This document shows, in pieces, positions 47,207 through 60,025 of a stretch of 64,000 nt of DNA. Every line of letters begins with the position of its first letter. Within the stretch, counting starts at the first letter, position 1. Under the pieces are notes generated by a model that saw only the letters and a program-made list of their open reading frames with translations, searched no databases and was not told the DNA's origin. The DNA is taken from NCBI GenBank assembly GCA_004794655.1, contig SMMW01000567.1, forward strand, positions 2,271,001 through 2,335,000, written 5' to 3'. A program made the translations under genes and the position numbers. This DNA is from Marisa cornuarietis (taxonomy: Eukaryota > Mollusca > Gastropoda > Architaenioglossa > Ampullariidae).

Positions 47207-50172
47207 TGATCCATTGTCTTCTGAACGATGAAGCCTTTGAGCGTGTATGAACACATTCCTGTATTCCTGTGCCTTCAGTAACGACACAGTAGTTTCCATA
47301 TATGCGCTTGGGGTTTCGAGATTTGGTATTTTCTGAGCAGTCAGCCATGATGCCACCGGTACTGACATCTCACAGCTTCAGGGTCCAAATGGAGATTTCA
47401 GCAGGCGAGGAAATTGTTTTTATTTAATTTCTCAAGATTTTTGTTTCTCCTTACATTGGTAAGTGATATGAAAGGAGCGTCAAATGTGTCACCAATCGGT
47501 TATGGAACTAGCCCCTGGTGCTGATATTACCGGAACCAAGTTATGTCGACTGCTTGTGTGCTCGCCTTCCATTCCACTCGTTAGTGGCAGGGTCAGTAAG
47601 AACGGGAGCTTTGTAGGGGACGGCGAGGATGGGGAGAAACGGTGCAGTGAAAGACGGGCAGTGACAGTCTGTAGCAAGACTAAATGGTGGTTAGCAGGTG
47701 GGGGATGGAAAAGGGTGACCGGGTAGCAATAACGGTGCTAAAAGACTACACAACAATACGACAAGATACCTCCCGATAGGAGGGTGATGGTGTATCTCAA
47801 ACAGAGCAACCGATCTGAGACCCGCCGTAACATTGCGACCTTGACTCTCTCTCTCTCTCCTTTCTGCCTCTCCTCTCTTACTCGCTCTTCCCCCTCCTTC
47901 CTTAGCGTCCTGTCAGTGGCTGTTGGATAACTTGAGGAGGAGTGTACGGTAAACTGTCAACCGGTTAAAGATGTGAGGAAGTGCATGAACGGCCCGCGAC
48001 AGAGAGTGATGCTCCGTTGGAAGGCGTGAGACTTTTGCGGCACCACTGGGGCCGCACATTGTTCTAAAGCTGGTAGAAATGACACTAACAAACTACACTC
48101 AACACTCACCGTGACACGCAATCACGTGCTTGCTGAGTTCGTTATTTGTGTATTTTGGGTTTCTTTGCTGTCATGTAGTCTTTTGTGATGTAGGGGGTAG
48201 CTGCTGTTGAGTTAAAGTGAAAGGGGTAATCAGATTTTGTTTCCTGGCGTCGGTGTCGTTGGTGCGGGGATAAAGTGCAAACGAGGGTTTGAGAGCTGGC
48301 GATGGTTTTACACCGTCAGCAATTAAATCTCAATACAACAGAAAGCTGGTACGAGCCTTTAGACAAGTGTCACAGCTAGAGAGCAGCGAAGACTCGACCC
48401 ACGACCCTCACTGGTCTGGTAACAAAACTTCAGAGAGAGAAAGAGTTGAGGAGGGGAGTGAGAGGAAAGGGGGGGGGACAAAGATCGTGCTTCTAAGCGC
48501 TGTAAGTACTCGTGGTGTCTATACACCATCTGAAAACTGTGGTAGCTGTCCTTCAGCCTTGAGTAAACACCTCAGCTTTGCTCCTGCGTGGAGCTGGTCC
48601 GAAAGCTTCTCAATATCACTGACTTCGTCAGTTTGCTCCTGCAGCGAAGGACTGGCGATACAACTCCCAAACGCTACAGCTTCCATGCAGACGTGTAGCC
48701 AGAGAGAGATTCGCAAAAAAAAAAAGTCTCGATCACGAATTTGAAAATAAAATTGCGAAAGCAAAAGTCAAGCCCCAAAGGAGACGGCAGCAAACAGCAG
48801 GATCATGACTGCAGAGAAAGGCGTCATTATTGAAACCAGTACAATGAGAGAAAATTACAAACAACATGACGCAGATCATTGCCATGCACGTGCAAACGCG
48901 CTTACAAAATGCATCTGCTTTAGCTGGTGTTTGGAGAACACCCCCCCCCCCCAAAAAAAAAGAAATCAAATGATCACGAAGATTTTGTTTAGTAACATAA
49001 TGAATGGAAACAGCACCGCTACCCATTAGCTTCAGATACTTCGGCGAAATAGTAAAAAAAAAAAAAAAAAAACTCAGAGAACGCTCGCTTCAATTTCGAC
49101 AGTGTGGGTTAGCGAGAAGATGGGTTTTTTCTACGAAAAAAGAAATGTGTGTAGGAGAAAGAAAATTACGAGTCGAATTTCATTCTGTGTTTGCTATAAC
49201 GATTGATCATGGCAACACGGCATTGCTGCTTGCGTCACGTGTTGAGAACGGTGAGAGACGTCGGTACTCCGGAGGCGTAAAGAAGAGGACGTCATCGCGA
49301 CTTTAATTTGTCTCGCTTTCAGATTAAACCGTCATGCTGACGTCATCTACGAAATGTCCAGATGCACGGCCTTTCCGACTTCGCACCCAGGAGGTATTTT
49401 TGCCGCTTTCTTACAATCCTACTATGCTTCTGCAACTATAAAATACAGACAGCAGGCTTCTCACTCCCTTCCCCCTCCCTTTGATTTTCCAACGATAACG
49501 GTGGTGCTGAGAGTTCAAGGCTCCTCTGCACGTTCCACCGTAGTCGAGTGACGTGAGCTACGTTGTCTGAGTATTCGGCCCGCGACTTCATCAACTGGCT
49601 GACAGCTTGTGACGTCATTGGGGAATTTACTTCATGACAAGTCCACCCACAGATATATCACACAGTGAGGGCAATCAACCATGAAGACACTTGCGGAGCG
49701 CTCACTCATAGGCACTAGAGGCTGTAGGGAATACTCGGATTGAGTTTTTGATTTTAAGTTAGGTCGTGGGTTGTCGGTGCATGTTGATGATGAGTGACAA
49801 AACGAGTCAGTCGGAACATGTCTGCAAAGCAAGATGCATCTATAACATTCTGGCCAACGGTGTTAATAATTCTGCTCAGGTAAAGATTTCTGTCACTATC
49901 CCTTTCTCTCTCTCTCTCTTGTGTGGGTGGTTGGGGGTGGAGATGGCACTAATCTGGTTAATGTTTCAATGTTTCAAACTACGGGGGTGTGAAGCTGATG
50001 GAGATGTCGTGATGGTCCACTCATTTCAAATCACAGAAAGCATTGTTTTTCGTCATATTGAATGTTTTATTCATGTTAGTAATATTGAAACAGTTTTTCT
50101 CAAAGAAGCTGTGAATAAATGGGGCATCGTTGAAAACTCGTCCCTATAACTTATTTGAGGTCTCATAACATC
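47207..50172. other. no gene secured; pyrimidine tract and microsatellites
   Basis: A 60-bp pyrimidine tract ending CCTTCCTTAG (about 47,845-47,904) is a strong acceptor-like signal, but the frame after it is short (about 16 codons to a TAA at about 47,953). A 151-codon frame at 48,289-48,744 starts at TTG and contains a donor-like GCTGTAAGTAC at about 48,500; it is unrecognised. A C12-A9 run is at 48,941-48,961 and a poly-A run at 49,052-49,072. CRE palindromes lie at 49,338 and 49,610. Confidence 0.35.
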
Positions 50173-50320
50173 GAGGCTGTTTGTTTGAGCTGGTCACTAT
50201 ATTCGGTTTGTTTTATGAGCTGGTAAATAATATTAGGATTGTTTGAACTGGTGAGTATTATCAGGTTTGTTTAAACTGACGAATATTACTCTTTGCTTTA
50301 TGATATGGTAACAACTATTT
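50173..50320. repeat. degenerate array of about 28-32 bp units
   Basis: Five diverged copies of a GGTTTGTTTGAACTGGTGAA-like unit start near 50,173, 50,205, 50,236, 50,264 and 50,290. Confidence 0.6.
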
Positions 50321-51665
50321 ATTTACGTGAATATACTGCGTACTCGGATTTCATTTCGTTGTCGAAGTTTGCCCATTACTAAACCCATACCTCGTTCATT
50401 TTTCTTTTGACACATTACTCACAGGCAAAAGACATCCTTTAAAATAAAAACACAAATTATTGATTTCTTGCTGGCGTTTTGCGCGGTAACCTGTTGATTT
50501 TCTGTCAGCGTTGATCCGATTCATTTGCAAGAGAAACGTTGCTTGATTAACTTGCCGCAAAAAGGGCTGAAAGTCCGATGTCTTTGAAAACTGTAATTTT
50601 TTTAAAAGCAGGGAGGGTTACCAGTATGAGAGCACAAGTAAGATAACTGCTGCACAAAAGGCAGTTGTAGTGCCATGTCCCTCCTTGTTGATGTCTTCGT
50701 TGTGAATGCGACAAGTGTACCCGGAAGTGAGGGTTGTTGTGTAGAGATCTGAGATAAAATAAAACTTCTGCGGGAACTTAGTCTGACAGTCCCACTTAAT
50801 CACGGAAACGTGATTATTAAGTGACCTCGAGTCAATTAAACATGGCAGAGCAGGGCGCACTGCCAGACGGCAGTCACGTCATCAAGCACACACACAGTAC
50901 GCCAGGCAGAGTGGAGGCCAAGCGCACTGGGGCACTGGGATCAACTAGGGCATGATGGTTGGTTGGCTTGTTGGCTGGCTACGAGGTAGATGACGATAGA
51001 CCTAATTCTCTCGACGTCAGTAGTCAGACGGTTGAACAGACCCGGAGCTTCGTTCCACTCGGTCGAGAACAACAGTAGGTCCCACCGCATCCATCGAATT
51101 TTCCAAAATTAGTCTTTTCCTGGAAACCCTCTATAAGTCAGGAACTCGTAAGCCAAAGAATTGATCTTTTGTCATTTTGCTGCTTGAAAATCAAAGGACA
51201 GACTTTTTTTTGTTACCAGCAGGTCGAACAATCCATATTGTGTTACTAGCGCATCGAAGAATTGATGTTTTGTCTTTTTTTTTTCTTTTGCCAGAAAATT
51301 GATGTCAGGATCTAACTCATGAGATGGCCACGAAGGACAAATAAAGACCCCGATGACGGTGGCGAGATAACGACAATGAAAGAGGATGGGAAAAATTTAT
51401 TTATTAAGTAGATAACATAAAGGAAAAGAGCTGAAGAGTCTGGTCGGATAGGGAACATCATCTCTCTTTATCCGCTTATCTTTCAGACGACACGTTCAGA
51501 ATATAAGAGAAGCGATGCCACGTCTGGGCTGTGTTTACTGTCAGTGTGCATTAGCAGCTTCAGACAGTTCCCGTACACCCAGTAACTGGAATGGTACCCA
51601 AGCGGACCGTTGTAAGCCTATCTTATCGTCTTTTTGCACTTAAATTTTGAGCCTATAAGCATTTT
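50321..51665. other. no gene seen
   Basis: No recognised frame. T-rich runs near 51,205 and 51,270. Confidence 0.4.
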
Positions 51666-51699
51666 GCGCGCGCGCGCGTGTGAGAGAGAGAGAGAGAGC
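51666..51699. repeat. (CG)-(TG)-(AG) compound microsatellite
   Basis: Six CG units, a TG step, then about eight AG units. Confidence 0.9.
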
Positions 51700-51725
51700 G
51701 ACCGTTCATGTGGTATGCCTTCAAG

Positions 51726-51908
51726 GCTGTTCTTAACCGGGCAAAGTGCCGAAAAGTCGAACCTTCGAAGTGTCCGAATGTCCAATTGTCATGGGAGCAG
51801 TTTGTCCTAAGTGCAGCGTGTTGACCAAAGTTCTAATGCTCCGAACGTTTACCTCCCAAACCACTGGTTTTTTTTATTACTTTCACACACAACTTTGCCA
51901 AATTTGCC
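51726..51908 (+). repeat. dispersed repeat of unknown family, copy A
   Basis: It aligns with 61,400-61,585 through TTCTTAAC, ACGTTTACCTC, CACTGGTT and TTTCACACACAACTTTGCCA, with frequent substitutions. Both copies keep one + strand frame open, but their translations are only weakly alike. The family is not recognised. Confidence 0.6.
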
Positions 51909-53539
51909 CGGTTAGGATGGACCTTTAGATGAAATTTACCACCCACTTTGGTTCACATTCTTAAACACAGAAGAAAGATAAGGATGCCAGCGTAATGTTC
52001 TCGAGATCTCGAAGAAACACAAGGTCTGTTACAGTAACCTGACGGTTATGTCAGTTCGGCCTGACGTGAGACGACGTAATAGGGGAGGTAATTAGGAGGC
52101 TTTGTCAATTATTCAGCACATGCGCAGTACACATTCGTCGGGTTTAAAGCGGAAGTGAGGGTTGACAAATGACAAATCTTTATTTACGAGGGTAACAGAG
52201 GGTTCAGTCTGTTAGCCACTCAGTTGCCTTTGCAGAGACATTTGAAAGTAAAGCGATTTGTAGGAAAGATCACTGTTGTGTGAAAACTCGAAAGAAGAAA
52301 ATTGTGGTTGCAAGCGATTCAAACAGAGAACTTTGTGCTGAAAGCAAACTCACCAGCTAAAGTCGACATTTCATGTCAGGATTTTAGATAAATGACCCGT
52401 GTTCAATCAGCTAGCTCCCAGTATCAGATCGTGGGTGTGAAAGCCAGTAAAAACATGCAAGCGTCACCGCGACGAGCAAAACAACAGCTAACAGTGTCAC
52501 CTCCAACATCTTTGCCAGGCTTGGACAAACGTAGCGTAAAAGATGCATGTTGCAGCATCAGACACTGATTCCGAAATAACACTTTGTGGAGAGAGCAGTA
52601 TTAGTGTAAAAATTATCACTGTTGCAAGATATACTTTAATAAGGATGTCGAACAATACTTTTTTAATTCTAGAAAGATTTCTTGTAGAAACAGAAATATG
52701 TAGAGTGATTACTGTCAAATTTCACCTTGCTGTGCTTGCCAGATCATAAAAATATGTATATATAACCAAAAAAACGACTAATAATACTTTCATTTTTAAC
52801 GACCAGCCCGCGCCCCCTCCCCACCCCCCCCCCCACACACACACACGCTCACGCGCGTGTATACAAAATAAAGAAGGAAAACATCATTTTCCTGGCGTAG
52901 AGAAATGACGAGAGGAATCTGTCCATATTTCATTTAAATACATAAAATATACTGTGCAAACACAAAGAAATGTCGGCTAATTATTATTGTTTTAACATAG
53001 TTATAAAAAGCTCGTACAATTATCTGATTGGGTTTATGTCTGTGTTGATTAATAATATGCTGTTAATACGGGAGTTGCTGTACATTGTGGGCAGAATGGT
53101 GTTGACAGAAGTAGCAGAAGACAAATATTCTCTCCGCCACCGTAGTCAGAGGGGGAAGAGCCAGACACAAACAGACTTTGAAGAACTCTTTCGCGCATTA
53201 ACCAGCTTAAGCTGCGCTTCGCTTTCATCGTTCTGCTTTGTTTCTGCTACCCACTATCTTAAATTATTACTTTGTCAAGAGCTGTGAAACTGTGAAAGAG
53301 ACTTTGTCAGAGTCAGAACTTCTTTTTGGTTTTAATCGCTCTTTATCCATGTCAGTAAAGCTGAAATGGTGTAACTCATAGAAAACGTTCACAGGGAAAG
53401 AATGCTATAAGCTAAGCCACCCGCATACGCTTGCTTCATCCCCCTCCCTCGCTTTTCTTGTTTACTCGTGGTACTAAGAAAACTGCTAAATGCTGAGTGG
53501 ATGTTGCCATAGGACACCGATATAAACGAAGGACCTTCA
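51909..53539. other. no gene seen
   Basis: Frames at 52,543-52,749 and 52,970-53,287 are unrecognised. C-rich and (CA)n runs at 52,820-52,862. Confidence 0.4.
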
Positions 53540-53707
53540 TTGATGTTTTACGCCGAGCCACCAACAAAGGCAAAGCAGCCAGCCCTCTAAACATATGCCA
53601 CATCCAAAGGAAGAACAGCATGCCCGAGGCGAGATCTGAACCCAGCACAGCCTACCCCTCAGTGTATTGGTGACAGGCGCTAACCGTTGCGCCTCCGGAT
53701 CGTCCCA
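53540..53707 (-). mobile_element. tRNA-derived SINE, second copy
   Basis: Read on the - strand it has GGAGGCGCAACGGTTAGCGC, a B box GGGTTCAGATC, CAGGCTGGCTGCTTTGCC-like body sequence, and the tail GGCTCGGCGTAAAACATCAA. These match the 11,918-12,095 SINE in order, with scattered substitutions. No clear target duplication. Open frames on the - strand here are translations of the SINE. Confidence 0.85.
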
Positions 53708-54139
53708 GTGACGTAATGGGAGAGGGTGTATGATGACGTAGATTATGGCAGATTCTACGCGTCGTAAGACTCTAGCACGTGCTGGAGGTGTTCTAAACAT
53801 CTCTTCACTACGCCGAAAATTGTTCGGCTGCTTGGCGAAGTAACATTTTTCACCAGGTTTAGCGGCTTGTCATAATTCTACAATTACAGAGCTTACTTTA
53901 GTTTTAATGTTATGAATCCACTTTATGGCACAGAGACAAGAGCAGTTTTGACCCGCACCCCCCTTAAGTTATGGTTTCGATTCTCATCACACCAACGTTT
54001 TTAAAATACTTGTCTAAAATTTGTTTATTTGTTCTAGAGGTTTTTTACCCCCTTTTCTATTAAATTTTCAGCTCACCAGCTTGAAAAGTGTACACCTAGA
54101 GTTACAGTTACTACATATGTTAGCATTCGGGAAACAAGT

Positions 54140-54168
54140 TTGGGTTTGGGTTTAGGTTTGAGGCTGAT
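54140..54168. repeat. short TTTGGG/TTTAGG-like run
   Basis: GTTTGGGTTTGGGTTTAGG, a G-rich hexamer-like run of about four units. Confidence 0.5.
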
Positions 54169-54495
54169 CATAACATGTAGAAAAAAGAGACGCTATATAT
54201 ACCCATGTCGCTTAATAAACCGGTGGGAAAAGTATAGTGACGGTAACACGGTGGTACCAACAACTTGCCTCTGCCACCGTCGAATGTTAGGAAGAAATCC
54301 AGGCGGAAGCCATTTCTCTAACCTGAGTACTATCCCCCTTCCCCTTATACAGCCTGCAGACTCAAGTGGCGCCTGCGTGATGGAGGAGGCTGCCTCGTCC
54401 TCCCTTCCCTCAAATCAAACTTCCGGTCCAAACAGACCCAGTTGAAGCATCAGCTCAGCGGCCATTTTGAGGCCACTGCGTACAGGTGCTGAGGT

Positions 54496-54768
54496 CCTGG
54501 GGCCAGTTGCACAACACATTTCTAATTTTAAACACTTTTAGGGCTTAAATATTTTTAGATAAATCAGTTTAAAGTGCACACCACAATTTTAGGATTTTTA
54601 AAACTAAAACTGCTTTAAGTAAGATAAAGTTGTTTAAGTCTGACTTTCCGTCCTGTCCGTATAATTTTTTGTATGTTCTTGTGTAATGCATATAAATGGC
54701 ATAGAAGAGATTTTGTTTCTTTAGAACAGTTTTAAGCTTTAGAAACATGTTGTACAACTGGTCCCAGA
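54496..54768 (+). mobile_element. non-autonomous inverted-repeat element, copy 2 (best preserved)
   Basis: The left end CCTGGGGCCAGTTGCACAAC and the right end GTTGTACAACTGGTCCCAGA are inverted repeats matching in 17 of 20 positions. The 273-bp interior is AT-rich, has no coding capacity, and is shared with 46,231-46,487 and partly with 63,803-64,000. No target duplication is obvious. The structure is that of a MITE; the superfamily is not clear. Confidence 0.8.
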
Positions 54769-56747
54769 TTTTTACTGTGGTGGATGAGGTTCTCACCCTT
54801 GCAGAGATTTCGCGTGGTGTTGTTTGGCTTCTCTAAGCCCGTACTTTTTGTGGTTGGGATTTCCCAGTGAGCAAAGGTTTTTAAAAAATAAGTTTAAACA
54901 CAAATTCCACACTTTGATCTGAGTTCAACTCCAAAGCTAGAAAAAAGTATGAAGGATGTGAAGTGTGCAGCATGTATAGCCGTGCATGTGTTTGTGTGTG
55001 TGCGCGCGCACGCTTGTGTATGCTATGTGCATGCAATTCATTAATTGAAGCTTGTATTACTAAAGCATAATATATATGTGATGCTATTATAACCAGCCGT
55101 GTGTATGTGTTCACAAGAGTTTCGCGCGCGCATACACACACAGAAACGGGAGAGACACCCACCATGTACTACTGACCCCACCCCCCATCATTGTCATGTC
55201 ATCTGTTAACTGTATTCACTGTGATGTCTGCTCCAGCCTGTATCTCTTAATGGTGAGAGCGGCTGCGGTAAGACGGCGGGTTTTAATGAAAATAAATAGG
55301 GCCAAGTTTTTTTCTCCTTTTTGCCTCCCTCTTTCCCGAAAAAAATCCCCTGAAAGTCGCCACAGACTAAAACTTGCAACTTTCTTGCTGTCTTCTGCTT
55401 ATTAATTTAAACAAATGTAATAATTCTAGACATTAAAAGAGCAAAACTAAATTTCAGTGACTGGACGAATATAAATCCTCATTAAACAAAGTTGAGAGAT
55501 AGATGTTTGCTCTTGATAACACTTTAAAAAGAAACGATGTCTGTTTTGGCCCTGTGCTTGCCTTTGTGTAGTCTTTTCAGGTGCATTGATTAGAGCCCAG
55601 GTGCACAGCCCGTCGCTATAACGCATGTGCATGCATAGATGAGAAATGATGCTCTTAAAACCGTCAGCGTTAATTCCCACCTGAAAATTAAACACGTTCA
55701 AAAATCGTTGCCATTAAATAGCAGCAGAACACTGCCCCCGAGCGGTACTCGGAGTTAATGCCCTTTTACCTAAACTTCCAAACCCGACTAACGTTTGGGA
55801 CTAACACGAAGGAGGTTAACAGCGCACCTTTGTCGAGGATGTAACAGTGTTTGACAAAGATTTACACGTAGGTTTTAAATATATACATAGTATATATGCG
55901 TGTGCCAGGTTTGATAATGAGAGTCTGGTTAAGAAGACCCTTAACACGTACCTAAACTAATATTTTATTCCCTCTGTGTTGTCTGGGCTGGCCATCCAGG
56001 CCATACTGTTTCCCCGTGCACCCGGGCCCTGATCACCCTCTTTATATCGTGCGAGTTCCATGTGCACAAATGATTTACTGTCTTGTTGCGTTTCGTGATT
56101 ACAAAAGATTGCTTGCTTAAGTTCTTTCAGGATTTTCTTGTTGGTTTTGTTTTTCGTAAAGTCACGAACGCCAGGGTCATTTCTGCCGTTCACAGCACTA
56201 TGGCGGCAAATGGAGCTAGGTCAGACCAGGTAATGTAGCACCACTCGTAAAGGAGCCTAGGTCACCTCAGTCGTAAACATCTCCCTTGGCTACGCTCATA
56301 ACTCCACAGTCACAATGTTTATTGAGGGGCTTCCACTTTGAGGCGTAATACATTTGACATTAACCCTTTCTCTCTCCTATCCCTTCCTTCCTCAGTCCCA
56401 CCCCACCCCCACCCCCCGCTTCTACTTCAATCTTCCTCCAAGTTGTCCTTGCGCTTTTCCTTGCGCTTTTCTTTCTCCCCGAGTGCTGAGAAGCGGCAGC
56501 AACATCATAACACATCAGTGGAGATGCTTTTGTTGTTTTCTTTCGTATGACAGTACTACAACATGACAAGGCTACGAGAAACATCCTTTTTTGTAAAAGT
56601 GCTTCCAGCCAGAAAAAATCGTGAGGTTTTAATATTTACGTCCGCTAATTATTTATTTAAATCACGTATTCATAAAATCGGACCACGAAGTACTTTCAAA
56701 ATGCTCGTGAGGTTGTGAATGACGGAAGAGATTTCTTCATCGTGAAC
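54769..56747. other. no gene seen
   Basis: Alternating (TG)/(CG) sequence at 54,988-55,030. A strong pyrimidine tract at 56,370-56,396 ends CCTCAG but is followed by more pyrimidine-rich sequence. Confidence 0.4.
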
Positions 56748-56820
56748 GCGACTAAAAGGGTCACGACTCTCCTGCCTTTGATCTGACTAAAGGGTCACAC
56801 CTTTGGTGCCTTTGTCCTGC
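56748..56820. repeat. two diverged tandem copies of about 36 bp
   Basis: GACTAAAAGGGTCACGACTC and GACTAAAGGGTCACACCTTT begin the copies, each followed by a TGCCTTTG block. Confidence 0.6.
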
Positions 56821-56991
56821 CCCCGTCAAGATGGATCACGCAGAGAAGTAGGGGCCAATTGACGTCATAGCAGCGTAGTTGAACTACAGTTAGTTTCTGG
56901 GGTCAGCTGATTAGCCCTAGGCGACAAGCTAGAGGGTCTTGACTAGAAATTGACGCGGTCTTGCTCTACCTGGCGACTACCTGTGACCCGC

Positions 56992-57013
56992 AAAAAAAAA
57001 AAAAAAAAAAAAA
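56992..57013. repeat. poly-A run of 22
   Basis: Uninterrupted A22; possibly a retroposon tail, but no element is recognised upstream. Confidence 0.9.
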
Positions 57014-58973
57014 TTTGACCTGTGTTCTTGAAATGTCAATCATGTGACGTCATGCTGTTGGGCTGGATGATGACGGGGCGGTCGGCGCTCGTCGCGTGAA
57101 CTGCTTTGTAACCTCCCCGTCGCGTCCTCTGAACCTCCCCAGCTTAGACTTACCCAACCTAGGGTCATAGTTTAATAAACCATTAAAAATATTATACTTT
57201 GATATACTACAATATATTTTAAGAAAGTTATATACATATAAAAATAAAAAAGCAACAGTCTCCTAACTGCTTTTTTCATTACAACAAATTAAATGTAGTT
57301 TTCATGCTAAAGCTAGTTGTCAAAAACTTGTCGGAAAAAAACAGCAAATATTTTTGTTCAATCTCGCTGATAAAGTAACATTATACAGCTCAATAACTTT
57401 TGTTATTTGTTATAATATGCGACTGGTCAGTTTTATGAAATAACTATGACGAACTTGTTCTGCCAAGGAATATGCTTTAATGAGATAGTTTAATGAGAGT
57501 ATCATACCACAAAATTGCGAAGTCACTGCATGCCTTTGGCTACTGTTTCTGAGTATTCTTCAGTCAGGAGAAACCATCACATCTGTGGACGATTTAACGT
57601 CAGATCTGATGAAAGATTAAATGGTGCTGGGCCTGGCGGGTTTCGAGCCACCTCCCCCCGCCTGTCATAAGCGTGAAGTGTTCTTGTATACCCATCCCCT
57701 AGAAACATGGCATAATACGTGTTTGTGCGTTTCCATCCTTCTATTCGGTGCGCGCGCGCACACACACACACACACTTACTGCTTTCTGTGCGTGCTGACA
57801 CGAGTACAATATTGCCTGCGTTGACATTCCCTCAGTGAATTCCGCCGCCGACCGGCTGGTGAGGGTAGGGAGGGGGGTACTGTCAAGGATAAATTACAGA
57901 TGATCGATATTTTATTTATGGGGGATCGATGGTAGTGTCACCTGGAAGATAAAAGAGGCGAAGACGTCAGCGAGCAGATTGCCACCGCTAGAGGGGAAAT
58001 CACAAGACCGATTGAAGGCGACGCCAGGTCGCGGTGTGTGGCGTGTATTCGCTCGACGGTAAGGTGGACGGCGCCAAGAGAGAGAGAGAGAGCGTTACAG
58101 ATCTTACGTCGGAGGTCACTTTCTGGAACACAGCAGACGCTCTCTTAACCCTCCCTCTCCCAAGCTCCCCAACCAAACCTTCCTACCCCACTCTCAGGTC
58201 CTTTGTCTAGGGTGTGGAGGTGGTGGTCAGTGAAGGGACGGTGGGAGGGAAGTGAGGTGCTAGCTGGTTCTCGAAATGGAAGTCGACAGGCGGAGGACCC
58301 CTGTTGACAAGAGAAAGAGACCTCTCGGCAGGTACCTGGCCTTTCCGAGACCCCCACTGCCCACTTTCATTGCATCTTACCAACTTTGCTGATCTATTTA
58401 ACTGTATATGTCTTTGTTAATTTATGGTACACCCGGGTTGTATGATTTCCGGTCTTTGTTATCCTTGTATAGAACCTCTTTCGAGGAGGGAGGTGGTAGT
58501 GTGCAACCTTGACCTGAATATTTAGGGGAGGGGCGACCGTCCTGCCATGTTGCGTCATGTTATTCTTGGACGGCTCTCAAGACCTGTTGGACTGCTCCTC
58601 CCGTTTCTCCTTTTATAATAAAGGATAAAGGTGACCTATGTCCTAGGAATTCTTATTGTTATGGCGGTGTTTACTGCTGCTGCTTGATACTACGTTAAAA
58701 GTGAGGAGACAATCCGTCACAGGACATCGTTTTGAAGCTTGTTCCAGGAACTGGAGCTAGGGTGCAATTTATTAACTTTTTGCAGGACTTTTTTATTTGC
58801 TATTTGCCAGTCTCAGAAAAGCCTGCTGTTTCCTTCCACCATGAGATCGATATTCTGTTTTTACAGGGATTTGATTTATTCTGTGGGTAGGTGCGTTAAT
58901 GTGAGCGAGAAATAACATGCGGTTTGTATTCTAATACCATGCAGCTCTTTCATACATTTTTGTGGCGAACTAA
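57014..58973. other. no gene seen
   Basis: CRE palindrome at 57,045. AT-rich stretch at 57,170-57,290. Alternating (CG)/(CA) run at 57,748-57,775. (GA)n at 58,078-58,092. Confidence 0.4.
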
Positions 58974-59009
58974 ACACACACACTCTCTCTCTCTCTCTCT
59001 CTCTCTCTG
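58974..59009. repeat. (CA)n-(CT)n compound microsatellite
   Basis: CA units are followed by about 13 CT units. Confidence 0.9.
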
Positions 59010-59406
59010 TGAAAAGATTGTTCTGTAGTTCAAATTAAAAAAAAATTATGCAGTTTGGTATTCTTATATTTATGATTCGGATAAAAGCAGTTGGCATTAA
59101 GTGGCTAGTGTACATTGCTGGCTTATGACCGTAAAGAGTGTATTAAGGTGTATGTTTGGGTGCTTGTGTGCGCGCGTGTGTTTCGTGTTTTGTTTTTCGC
59201 ATATGCTGTTTATAAATGTGTTTATGTAAACTTTGGCGTAATAAGGGCTGTACGGATGATCATAGAAGTCACTTTGAATGGATTTATGTATTGGTTAATA
59301 TCTACAACAAACATATCATGCGCTGTAAAGTGACTTTGATCAGTTCTTCATACCCTTGGTGTAGAAAAGCTCTACAGTTCTGAAGTTTCCATGATTCAGT
59401 CTCTTT

Positions 59407-59426
59407 CTCCCTCTCTCTCTCTCTCT

Positions 59427-59459
<33 letters not shown>

Positions 59460-59472
59460 AACACACACACAC
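59407..59472. repeat. (CT)n-(CA)n compound microsatellite
   Basis: CT units, a GA step, then more than 14 CA units with a TCAA interruption. Confidence 0.9.
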
Positions 59473-59987
59473 TAACACTAACACACTGTTATTGTTTCGG
59501 ATGGTAACTCGAGATGGTGTATGTGTGGTTTGTGGTGAAAGTGTGCGATTGGGGGAAGGAGTATTGTAAAGTGGGGTAAGATTGATCGTGAGGATGTGTA
59601 GAGCATGATGCATGTGTTTATAGAAGTCGAGTATAACTGGTCTTGTTTATAAATGGATTATGTTTAAAACAGTTTTAATGTGTTATGTAGTTAATTGCTG
59701 CAGATTATTGAACAGATATATTTCGTATAAAATATAAAATCTTAGAATTAGAAATTTGTATTAGCCAAAATTTCTTTTGATTTTAATCATTTACAAAAAG
59801 AATGCGGTGAAAAAAATATAAATGGAAAAAACCTGGTTATGAGTGACATAGTGATGCATTTTTTAAAATACCGGGGCTGGAATGTCCTCGAAAATGGAAT
59901 TGAACGTGTGTAGCAATCTTTATCATCCTTTGCCCTGATGCCAGTGTACTCTTAGACGACACATACCACTGATTGACAACAGCGCTC

Positions 59988-60025
59988 TGTGTGTGTGTGT
60001 GTGCGCGCGCGCGCTTGCGTGCGTG
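59988..60025. repeat. (TG)n-(CG)n alternating tract
   Basis: 27 bp of perfect purine-pyrimidine alternation (59,988-60,014), then an imperfect TGCG continuation. Confidence 0.9.

Noticed and set aside
47845..47960. very strong pyrimidine tract and TTAG acceptor
   Set aside because: The only open frame after it closes in about 16 codons and no donor of good quality follows, so it is not called as an exon.
48289..48744. 151-codon + strand frame
   Set aside because: Starts at TTG and ends in a poly-A-encoded Lys run; a donor-like GTAAGT inside it is noted, but there is no protein similarity I can name.
53436..53800. minus-strand frames of 70 and 87 codons
   Set aside because: They translate the SINE copy at 53,540-53,707.
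56930..57013. poly-A tail of a possible retrocopy
   Set aside because: No recognised element or gene upstream of the A22 run and no flanking duplication.
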